Shown here: in pieces, positions 25,066 through 32,483 of the stretch | Position numbering within the stretch: the stretch's first letter is position 1 | How the letters are laid out: each line of letters starts with the position of its first letter | DNA from: Phycisphaerae bacterium | GTDB taxonomy: Bacteria > Planctomycetota > Phycisphaerae > UBA1845 | Reading direction: 5' to 3' | DNA: 42,460 nucleotides | NCBI GenBank assembly: GCA_030429365.1 | Contig: JAUIEW010000011.1 | Coordinates: forward strand, 1 to 42,460 | The notes under the pieces: generated by a model | What the model was told of the DNA's origin: nothing | What the model saw: only the letters and a program-made list of their open reading frames with translations | The model's database searches: none | Made by a program: the position numbers and the translations under genes

Positions 25066-26430
25066 ATGATATCAAAAGACGGCTACACTTTTCCGGAAGA
25101 ATTCGTGTGGGGAGCGGCGACATCCGCTTTCCAAATCGAAGGATCCGTCGATGCAGATAACCGCAAGCCGTCGATTTGGGACGGCTTTGGTCTTGGCGCC
25201 CGAGACGGTCGCAACGCTTGCGACCACTTCAAGAGGTTCGCATCCGATGTGGCGTTGATGGGAGACTTCGGTCTTCAGGCCTATCGATTTTCCATCTCTT
25301 GGCCCCGCGTTCTGCCGGACGGTGTCGGTTCACCCTGCGAAGCCGGATTGGAATTCTATGATCGGCTCGTTGATGCGTGCCTCGAGCGCAACGTCGAACC
25401 GTATGTCACGCTGTATCACTGGGATCTCCCGATTGCGCTGCACGCGCGCGGCGGTTGGTTCTCGCGCGATTCGGTTGAGTGGTTTGCGGACTACGCGGAA
25501 TTGATGGTGAAGCGACTCTCGGATCGGGTCTCTCATTGGATCACCATCAACGAACCCCAGGTCTTTCTCTCACACGGACTATTAACCGGAGATCATGCGC
25601 CGGGTGAAAAACATTCGCTGGGCGAAGTGTTGCAAGCCGGGCATCACGTGCTTCTTGCCCACGGCGAGGCGGTCCGGCGCATTCGCGAGTACGCAAGAAA
25701 ACCAGCGATCGTAGGCATCGCACCGGCTGGCTGCATCAATCTTCCGAGTACGTTGGACCGCGCAAATATCGGTATCGCCCGCGAACGAACCATGGGCGTT
25801 TCCAGGAAACACTTGTTCAACAATGTCTGGTGGATGGATCCCGTGTTTCGAGGTTCCTACCCCGAACAAGGCCTGCGCGAATACGGCAAACAAGCGCCGC
25901 TGCATTTGGATTCCGATTTCGAAATCATTTCAGAACCGATCGACTTTCTGGGCTTGAACATTTACTACGGACATGAAGTTGCGATCGAAAACGAAAAAGC
26001 CACGGAAACACGCGACCTGCCGAGTGGACATCCGCGCACCGCATTTGGTTGGCCGGTCACACCGGAAGTTCTCTACTGGGGGCCGACCTGGATCTACGAC
26101 CGATACAACGTTCCGATTTACATCACCGAGAACGGCATGTCGAATACCGATTGGCCGAACGTCGAAGGTCGCGTTGAAGATCCGCAGCGCATTGATTTTC
26201 TCAAGCGCTACCTGGCCGAACTTCACAAAGGCATCACCGACGGCGCAGACATTCGCGGTTACTTTCACTGGTCGTTTCTCGACAACTTCGAATGGGACAA
26301 AGGGTGTCGCCAACGCTTCGGCTTGATTCACGTCGATTTTGAAACGCAGGAGCGCACCCCCAAATCGTCTGCATACTGGTATCGCAACTGCATCCAATCG
26401 AACGGGTATTCGATCCTGCCTGAAGACTAG
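25066..26430 (+). CDS. Cytoplasmic GH1 beta-glucosidase
   Basis: A 454-aa enzyme, normal length for GH1 and without a signal peptide. Motifs: F-V-W-G-A-A-T-S-A-F-Q-I-E-G at the N-terminus, L-Y-H-W-D-L-P, acid/base E163 in T-I-N-E-P, nucleophile E355 in Y-I-T-E-N-G and W-S-F-L-D-N-F-E-W near the end. It would split imported beta-glucan disaccharides or short oligosaccharides to glucose, completing the pathway of the ABC importer. Start ATG 25066 fits GH1 alignments; a TTG at 25030 would add 12 residues but has no better ribosome site. GH1 members differ in aglycone preference, so the exact linkage is not readable. Confidence 0.94.
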   Translation: MISKDGYTFPEEFVWGAATSAFQIEGSVDADNRKPSIWDGFGLGARDGRNACDHFKRFASDVALMGDFGLQAYRFSISWPRVLPDGVGSPCEAGLEFYDRLVDACLERNVEPYVTLYHWDLPIALHARGGWFSRDSVEWFADYAELMVKRLSDRVSHWITINEPQVFLSHGLLTGDHAPGEKHSLGEVLQAGHHVLLAHGEAVRRIREYARKPAIVGIAPAGCINLPSTLDRANIGIARERTMGVSRKHLFNNVWWMDPVFRGSYPEQGLREYGKQAPLHLDSDFEIISEPIDFLGLNIYYGHEVAIENEKATETRDLPSGHPRTAFGWPVTPEVLYWGPTWIYDRYNVPIYITENGMSNTDWPNVEGRVEDPQRIDFLKRYLAELHKGITDGADIRGYFHWSFLDNFEWDKGCRQRFGLIHVDFETQERTPKSSAYWYRNCIQSNGYSILPED

Positions 26431-26679
26431 CAAGTGCCATTTTGTCGATGGATGTCACCCATCGCGAACGGCTGAATTCCGCGCATCAAAGTCGGGCCGC
26501 AGCGGTCCAAACAGCGTCGCGTGGTACCGTTTTCTTGCCCCCGATACCCTTCGCTTAAATCGCGCCATTTCGAAGCTAAATTCGCGCCAAATAGGCCGAT
26601 AATCGCCCCTTCAACGAGGGTCATTTCGACGGACTGAAACAACTGACGCATTGGCGAAACAGTTGCCGCCAGTTTCGAA
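26431..26679. other. Intergenic stretch with TGAAACA-type elements
   Basis: After the GH1 gene there is a small CGATGG/CCATCG hairpin (26446-26464) without a T-run. Near the right end are CTGAAACA (26634-26641) and TTGGCGAAACA (26651-26661), both recurring elsewhere in the locus. No gene is supported here. Confidence 0.4.
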
Positions 26680-26728
26680 CGTAAATACATGAAAACACTT
26701 GTATTTACGGCAGCTGAAAAGGTATAAT
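26680..26728 (+). promoter_or_regulatory. Promoter with perfect inverted repeat over the -35
   Basis: CGTAAATACA (26680-26689) and TGTATTTACG (26700-26709) are perfect 10-bp arms with a 10-bp spacer. TTGTAT (26699-26704) serves as a weak -35, and a perfect TATAAT lies at 26723-26728, 18 bp on. The right arm covers the -35, which is typical of a repressor or activator site. Transcription would start about 80 nt before ATG 26816. Confidence 0.6.
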
Positions 26729-26815
26729 CAGGGCGTGATTTGTGGTGTTTGTGAGCGCCGCGATTCAGCTTTTTTTCTCTCTGCCTGGCAAACTTTTCTC
26801 GGAGGAGATTCTCTC

Positions 26816-27544
26816 ATGAAGCGACTGCGTAATTTACATGTTTGTGCCCTGCTTCTTTCGGGGTTACTGGCGAGTCCGGCGCTCGCCGATCTGTCGTTCT
26901 ATTCGCAAGATTTTGAAGGCTTGAATCAGGCCGATCCAGCCGCCTTGGGAAATGATGGTTGGCTTGGTTTTGCGAACGTCTTTGATTCAGGCGGTGGCTA
27001 CCTTTACGGGTACGGCGTGTTCCCGGCACCGAATGGTACACCCGGATTCTCTTCAATCGCTGCCGGCGAAGGTGGTGTTGATCAAGGCGCGCAACAACTG
27101 GTGACGTACAGCGATTACAACAACGCGGACCACGGCGTTGGCAACCTGATCGAAACCAACGTGTTCCAGGAATTCACGATTGGTGCTGCGGATGTTGGTT
27201 CGACCTGGACGTTTGAGTTCGATGCCAAACTTGGCGACCTTATTGCTCCGTCGACCGCCCAGGCATTCATCAAAACACTCGATCCGAACAACGGATTTGC
27301 GCTGACCAACTTTGTCACGATGGACACGCACACATTGCCCACGACTTGGGGCACGTATTCAATCCAACTCGCGATCGACGGTTCACTGCCGGGCCAACTG
27401 TTCCAGATTGGTTTCCTGACTCTGGCAACAAACTACGACGCGAGCGGCATTGTGTATGACAACGTCAATTTCACACCGGAACCTGCAAGCCTTGCACTGT
27501 TGGGTCTGGGTGGCCTTGCGTTGATTCGCCGTCGCAAAGCGTAA
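26816..27544 (+). CDS. PEP-CTERM protein with jelly-roll-like ectodomain
   Basis: A 242-aa exported protein. ATG 26816 is preceded by GGAGGAG (26801-26807). The signal peptide ends at A-L-A-D. The ectodomain begins Y-S-Q-D-F-E-G-L and ends with Y-D-N-V-N-F, the ends typical of CBM4/9-like or related beta-sandwich domains. The tail is T-P-E-P-A-S, a hydrophobic helix (L-A-L-L-G-L-G-G-L-A-L-I) and R-R-R-K. It should be sorted by an exosortase to the cell surface. It has its own promoter and terminator, so it may be strongly and separately expressed. A role in binding glycan at the surface is inferred from its setting. Confidence 0.85.
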   Translation: MKRLRNLHVCALLLSGLLASPALADLSFYSQDFEGLNQADPAALGNDGWLGFANVFDSGGGYLYGYGVFPAPNGTPGFSSIAAGEGGVDQGAQQLVTYSDYNNADHGVGNLIETNVFQEFTIGAADVGSTWTFEFDAKLGDLIAPSTAQAFIKTLDPNNGFALTNFVTMDTHTLPTTWGTYSIQLAIDGSLPGQLFQIGFLTLATNYDASGIVYDNVNFTPEPASLALLGLGGLALIRRRKA

Positions 27545-27571
27545 AGCGAGTCGAACTGAATGAAGAAGCAC

Positions 27572-27607
27572 AAAGGCTGCCCGATGACCTCAGGCAGCCT
27601 TTTTTTT
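27572..27607 (+). terminator. Rho-independent terminator of the PEP-CTERM gene
   Basis: AAAGGCTGCC (27572-27581) pairs with GGCAGCCTTT (27593-27602) around an 11-nt loop, and a T-run extends to 27607. It lies 28 nt after the stop codon and is the clearest terminator in the window. Confidence 0.9.
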
Positions 27608-27943
27608 GCCGCCTCAAAATGTGAATGGCCGCGTCGCAGAAGGATGCCTTCGCCTGATTCGAAACGGCTTCCAATAGATATCTTGTGCGCGGACTGAATT
27701 TGAGATTGCCCGTATCTACGGAGAACCGCCGGCGATGTCCGAGCGAAAAACCACTCGCGGAACATGGGCACAACAGCTTGCTGCAAAAGGACTTACAACT
27801 TCTTGGAACGCATGCATTTTTGCTGAAGACCACCTGATCTTGTTTAGCTGATGAGATGTTTATTTTCGATTCACGTTGTGTGCTCACACCGCGCTCGCCC
27901 GTTGGGCAAAGCGATCGAAGCCAACATGGAGGGCCACCAACCA
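27608..27943. other. Leader and intergenic region of the 1186-aa GH16 gene
   Basis: There is no gene in these 336 bp. An in-frame ATG at 27851 would extend the GH16 protein by 31 residues, but those residues do not form a signal peptide. No convincing -35/-10 pair or palindrome was found. Confidence 0.4.
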
Positions 27944-30900
27944 ATGTTCACTCTTAAGTCTACTGCCAGATTAACTGCCATTCTCGCCAGCACATTCTTG
28001 GCGTCCGCCGCCTCTGGACAAACGCTGGTGTGGTCCGAGGAGTTCGACGGACCGACCATCGACCATTCAACGTGGACTTACAATGTTGGAGGCAGCGGGT
28101 TTGGCAATGGCGAACTGCAGTACTACACCGCACGTCCGGAGAACATTCGCATCGACGCAGGCAGTTTGGTCATCGAAGCCCGTCGAGAAGACTACCTCGG
28201 CGACAAAGCGTTCACCTCGTCAAGACTGATCACCAACGGGCGCTTTGCATTCAAATATGGAACAGTCGAGGCACGCATCAAACTGCCAAACGTCGACAAC
28301 GGATTGTGGCCAGCACTTTGGATCATGGGTTCAAACTTCGGCGCGATCAATTGGCCCGCGTGCGGCGAAGTCGACATTATGGAGTTCGGTCGCAAAGACG
28401 GATTCGAAGCCGGTGTGGTCAACCGGCGCGTCGTGTCGGCTGCCCACTGGGAATTCGACGGCGAACATGCGCTGAATCACACCTTCACCGACCGCCCAGT
28501 TGACCTCCATCTTGACTATCACCTGTTCAAGATGGAATGGACGCCCGATTACATCCGGACCTATGTTGACAATGATCTGTTCTGGACCATCGACATCAGC
28601 GACCCGGTCAACGATCAACTCACCGAATTCCACGACCCGATGTTTTTGCTTACGAACGTGGCTGTCGGCGGTTGGAACTTCATCGAAATCACCGACCCGA
28701 ACTTGATCACGGCCAGTTTCCCAGCCCGCATGTATATCGACTACATCCGTCTCTACGACAATGGTGACACGGAACTTTTCTACGGCGAAGACAATGAAGA
28801 GTCCGGTGTCTTCGGCGTGTTCACCGAAACAACACCAGTCGACAACGGCGTCATTTACGAAACCGATGCATCATTGTTTCTGTGGAACAACCTCACCGAA
28901 GTCGCGGACACGGCATACGAAGGCAGCGACGTTTGGAGCATGACCGCAGCACCGGGCGATTGGTGGGGCATGGGCGTCTTGTCCACACAGTTCGATCGCA
29001 ACCTCAAGAATTACTCCGACGGACACATGCACATCCACATGAAAACGACGAGCACGGAGCCATTCAAGATCGGGCTCAAGAGTGCAACGTCGGGCGAAAG
29101 CTGGGTAACGTTTGAAGATGGCGTGACGACATACGGCTTGGTGCGCGATGGCAATTGGCACGAGGTGATCATTCCGCTCAACAACTTCCTCAACATCGAT
29201 TTCAACACCGTCAGCCAGCTGTTCATGATTGCTGGTGATCCGCCGGCAGCCCCGGTTGAGTTTGCGATTGACAATATCTACTGGACGGAAAGCGTCGAGC
29301 GCACAACACCGGAAAACGGAAGCTTCGGCATCTTCACCGAGGATCCTGCCCACAAGACGGCTGGCGATTATCAACTTGGCGTCGATGGCGAATTCTACAT
29401 CTGGGCGGACACGCTATTGGAGGGAACGCAGTCGCCGTATGAAGGCACGTCAAGTCTTTCGCTGACTTCAGCACCGGGACAAATCTGGTTCGGCGCAGCA
29501 TTCACGCCCACGATCAAATACAACCTCTCGGCGTTCCGTTTTCCCGAAAGCAGATTGCACCTCGCGCTGAAAACCAGTTCGACGACGACGTTCCGATTGG
29601 GCATGCGCAGTGGAAACGTTGATGACATCGGTCAGAAGTGGATCGATTTTGCCAATGGAAGCGATCCATACGGTTTCGTCCGCGACGGGAACTGGCACGT
29701 GATCGAAATCCCGATGACCGATTTCACCGATTCGGTTGACCTGACCGAAGTCAGCATGCTCCTCCAACTGCTGGGCGTGACCGGACCGATCTCCGACATC
29801 GAGATCGACGACGTTTGTCTGCTTGGCGGAGGCGATGCGCTGGCGATTGGCGCGGGCAAGCCCGAAGCCGTGGCTGGCGACGACCAGGTCTTGGTGCTAC
29901 CGACCAACAGCACCGTTCTCGATGGTTCGCTGAGCACCGACGACGGCGTGATCACCGATTTTGCATGGGAACAAGTCAGCGGCCCATCGACGGCAACGCT
30001 GAGCGGCGAGACGACCGCGATCCTGAACGTTTCAAATCTTGTTCACGGCGTTTACGTATTCAAGTTAACGGTGACCGATGACAACGCCCTGACCGACTCC
30101 GATTCGGTGACCGTTACAGTCGCAACACCCGCACCGACAGCCGACGCCGGTCCAGACCAAGAAGTCGAACTGCCCTCCAACAGCGTCGTTTTGACGGGCT
30201 CAGGTTCAGACGTTGACGGCACGATCGTCTCATATGCCTGGACGCAAGTCAGCGGGCCTGCCACAGCGACGTTGACTGACGAAGACACAACCACCGCAAC
30301 CGCAAGCGATTTGTATGTCGGCACGTACGTCTTTGAATTGACGGTGACGGACAACGATCTGTTGACCGGAAGCGACCAGGTGACCGTCGTCGTCACCAAT
30401 CCGCCTCAGAACATCGCGCTAAACAAACCGGCCACCGCGTCCTCATCGTCCGTCAGCGAAATGATCGCCAACGGCGGATTTGAATTGGGGGCGGGCGTTG
30501 ACGCGGACAATTGGACCCTGCTCGAGTTCCCAGCCGGTAGCTCGGTTGCGATCGCGGACCGCGCGGGAACAGTTCCCAACAGCGGGTCATGGCATCTTTC
30601 GCTTAACGTGGTCGGTGCAGCCAACGGTGGACCGGCGGCTGAGGCCCAACAGTTGACACAGACGGGATCGGTGATTCCGGGCGAGTCCTACACGCTGGAA
30701 GCACAGATACGGCGTGTCGGCGCGTTTGGTCCCGGTGTGGTGTCGCAGATTGCCATCCAATGGCTCGACAGCGATGCGAGTCATGGCGGCGGCGTGAAGG
30801 GTTCAACCGGTTTCCAGGGTATCGAAGGCGCACTGACTGAAAACTACGCAACGTTTGGTTTCGCCGGAGTCATCGCACCTGCCGGCGCAGACGCCGCGCT

Positions 30901-31504
30901 GATTCAGGTTCGGTTGGCCGGCGGTGCGATTGCCGGATCATCGGGTGAAATCGCTTGCGACGACTTGACGTTGTCCTCGGCGGGCGGCCCACAAGGTCCG
31001 GACCTTGCCGTTGATGGTGATGACGGAACAAGCTGGGTCAGTGCGGCTGGCGATCCCCAATGGATCGAAATCGATCTGGGCGCCACGTACGAAATGAACC
31101 AGGTTGTTTTGGATTGGGCCGATGCATCGGCACTCGAATACGACATCGACGTTTCGGATGACGGTGTCAACTGGTCAACGGTTTATTCGAACCCCAACGG
31201 ACTGGGCGGTGTCGAATCGTTCCCGATTTCAGCGATCGGCAGCTACATCCGCCTGTACTCACACACCGGCAATACCGCCAACGGTTGTTCACTCAACGAA
31301 TTTGAAGTCTATGGCGTTCTACAGCCGGGCGACATTGACGACGACGGAGATGTGGACCTTGACGACTTGGCGCTATTGGTTGGTTGCCTGACCGGACCGG
31401 CTGTCGAAGTCATGCCGGGTTGCTTTGCGGCTGACCTGGATCTCAGCGCGACGGTGGATCTTCACGACTTTGCGAAGTTCCAAGCCGCGTTCACAGGACC
31501 TTAG
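27944..31504 (+). CDS. Giant multi-modular GH16 laminarinase-like enzyme
   Basis: A 1186-aa enzyme. Start ATG 27944 is chosen because GGAGGG (27928-27933) lies upstream and a clean signal peptide follows. Domain order: GH16 at about 22-280 with catalytic E142-V-D144-I-M-E147; two tandem beta-rich modules of about 165 residues (about 290-640; G-V-F-G-V-F-T-E and G-S-F-G-I-F-T-E openings, R-D-G-N-W-H in both); two PKD-like domains (about 641-822); then an F5/8-type (discoidin) module interrupted by a CBM4/9-like module at about 840-1014; then the EF-hand-like tag (D-I-D-D-D-G-D-V-D-L-D-D and D-L-H-D-F-A-K-F-Q). It probably cuts beta-1,3-glucan at the cell surface. Confidence 0.92.
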   Translation: MFTLKSTARLTAILASTFLASAASGQTLVWSEEFDGPTIDHSTWTYNVGGSGFGNGELQYYTARPENIRIDAGSLVIEARREDYLGDKAFTSSRLITNGRFAFKYGTVEARIKLPNVDNGLWPALWIMGSNFGAINWPACGEVDIMEFGRKDGFEAGVVNRRVVSAAHWEFDGEHALNHTFTDRPVDLHLDYHLFKMEWTPDYIRTYVDNDLFWTIDISDPVNDQLTEFHDPMFLLTNVAVGGWNFIEITDPNLITASFPARMYIDYIRLYDNGDTELFYGEDNEESGVFGVFTETTPVDNGVIYETDASLFLWNNLTEVADTAYEGSDVWSMTAAPGDWWGMGVLSTQFDRNLKNYSDGHMHIHMKTTSTEPFKIGLKSATSGESWVTFEDGVTTYGLVRDGNWHEVIIPLNNFLNIDFNTVSQLFMIAGDPPAAPVEFAIDNIYWTESVERTTPENGSFGIFTEDPAHKTAGDYQLGVDGEFYIWADTLLEGTQSPYEGTSSLSLTSAPGQIWFGAAFTPTIKYNLSAFRFPESRLHLALKTSSTTTFRLGMRSGNVDDIGQKWIDFANGSDPYGFVRDGNWHVIEIPMTDFTDSVDLTEVSMLLQLLGVTGPISDIEIDDVCLLGGGDALAIGAGKPEAVAGDDQVLVLPTNSTVLDGSLSTDDGVITDFAWEQVSGPSTATLSGETTAILNVSNLVHGVYVFKLTVTDDNALTDSDSVTVTVATPAPTADAGPDQEVELPSNSVVLTGSGSDVDGTIVSYAWTQVSGPATATLTDEDTTTATASDLYVGTYVFELTVTDNDLLTGSDQVTVVVTNPPQNIALNKPATASSSSVSEMIANGGFELGAGVDADNWTLLEFPAGSSVAIADRAGTVPNSGSWHLSLNVVGAANGGPAAEAQQLTQTGSVIPGESYTLEAQIRRVGAFGPGVVSQIAIQWLDSDASHGGGVKGSTGFQGIEGALTENYATFGFAGVIAPAGADAALIQVRLAGGAIAGSSGEIACDDLTLSSAGGPQGPDLAVDGDDGTSWVSAAGDPQWIEIDLGATYEMNQVVLDWADASALEYDIDVSDDGVNWSTVYSNPNGLGGVESFPISAIGSYIRLYSHTGNTANGCSLNEFEVYGVLQPGDIDDDGDVDLDDLALLVGCLTGPAVEVMPGCFAADLDLSATVDLHDFAKFQAAFTGP

Positions 31505-31520
31505 GATATGAGTTGCCCGG

Positions 31521-31549
31521 CCCGTCGAATGTCTTTCGACTTCGACGGG
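31521..31549 (+). terminator. Stem-loop after the 1186-aa GH16 gene
   Basis: CCCGTCGAA (31521-31529) and TTCGACGGG (31541-31549) form a perfect 9-bp stem with an 11-nt loop, 17 nt after the stop. The following CTTTCTTTC is only moderately T-rich, so termination may be partial. Confidence 0.55.
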
Positions 31550-31582
31550 TCAGGTCTTTCTTTCAGAATATTGGCTCTCCAT

Positions 31583-31620
31583 CGCGTGAGTTGTTGCGGA
31601 GTGTTTCCGCACCTCACGCG
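31583..31620 (+). promoter_or_regulatory. Leader stem-loop of the 225-aa PEP-CTERM gene
   Basis: CGCGTGAG (31583-31590) pairs with CTCACGCG (31613-31620), and TGCGGA pairs with TCCGCA inside it. This long interrupted stem ends about 20 nt before the AGGAGGTG ribosome site. It could be an mRNA-stabilising leader or a partial terminator for read-through from the GH16 gene. Confidence 0.45.
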
Positions 31621-31654
31621 CCGATCACTCAATGAATCTCTTAGGAGGTGAAAC

Positions 31655-32332
31655 ATGCGTAAGAAAGTTGTTGCCACATGTTTTGGAATGGTCGCGGCAT
31701 TCGCCATGGGCGTATCGCCGGCGGCGGCCACCGTTGTCTCTGGAAATGGCGGATTTGAGATCGCCGGAAGCGGCGGAGCAGCCGACTCGGATCAATGGAC
31801 CGAAATCACCACGTCGCCTGCAAACATCTCGGAACGTACCACAACAAACCCGAACGCAGGGTCGTATTCGCACCATCTTTACGCGGAAGGCATGGACGCA
31901 CTAGGAACCGTTGCGGCCATCACGCAGCACTCGGCCAATGATGCCGGATTTGCGTCACTGTTGGAAGGCACGGTACTCAACGCATCATTCGACGCGATGA
32001 CGCCATTTGGACCGGGGGGCGTGATGAATTACTCATTGCGTATTCTCAATAGCGCCGGCGCAATCGTGCAGATTTACAACAACACGATTCCGTCACCGAG
32101 CGCGGTGTACAACACCTACACGACGCCCGACCTGACGGTCCCCTCGTTTGGCGCCGCACCCAATGATGCGTTCTATGCGTTCATCGAAATTAACGCAGCC
32201 GCTGGTGGCTTCGTTGGTTCGTCGGCTGAGGTCTATGTCGACAACGTGACGATCAACGGTACGCTCATTCCCGAACCAAGTTCAGCTTTGTTGCTGCTCT
32301 TTGGTGCAATGGGACTGCGCCGCCGTCGCTAG
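31655..32332 (+). CDS. PEP-CTERM protein with CBM4/9-like ectodomain
   Basis: A 225-aa exported protein with a near-consensus ribosome site (AGGAGGTG) before ATG 31655 and a signal peptide ending A-A-A-T. The ectodomain opens with S-G-N-G-G-F-E-I-A and closes with V-Y-V-D-N-V-T-I-N-G, the same opening and closing style as the CBM4/9-like modules in the GH16 proteins nearby. The tail is I-P-E-P-S-S, a hydrophobic helix and R-R-R-R, the exosortase sorting signal. It is probably a surface-anchored glycan-binding protein. It lies 150 bp after the giant GH16 gene and ends at a strong terminator. Confidence 0.85.
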   Translation: MRKKVVATCFGMVAAFAMGVSPAAATVVSGNGGFEIAGSGGAADSDQWTEITTSPANISERTTTNPNAGSYSHHLYAEGMDALGTVAAITQHSANDAGFASLLEGTVLNASFDAMTPFGPGGVMNYSLRILNSAGAIVQIYNNTIPSPSAVYNTYTTPDLTVPSFGAAPNDAFYAFIEINAAAGGFVGSSAEVYVDNVTINGTLIPEPSSALLLLFGAMGLRRRR

Positions 32333-32367
32333 ATTCGGTCCTACGCGTTTAGGCACTTAGACAATCA

Positions 32368-32417
32368 GCCTCCCGCACCCTTGTTGGAATCGCCAAAGGG
32401 GGCGGGAGGCATTTTTT
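32368..32417 (+). terminator. Rho-independent terminator
   Basis: GCCTCCCGC (32368-32376) pairs with GCGGGAGGC (32402-32410), with further pairing inside (CCCTT with AAGGG), and TTTTTT follows at 32412-32417. It closes the plus-strand unit before the convergent GH16 gene. Confidence 0.85.
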
Positions 32418-32483
32418 GTAACTACGTTTTCTGCGCAGCGTGATGACAGTCAACGATCAATCGGACTGTTTGGTCAGAGACGA

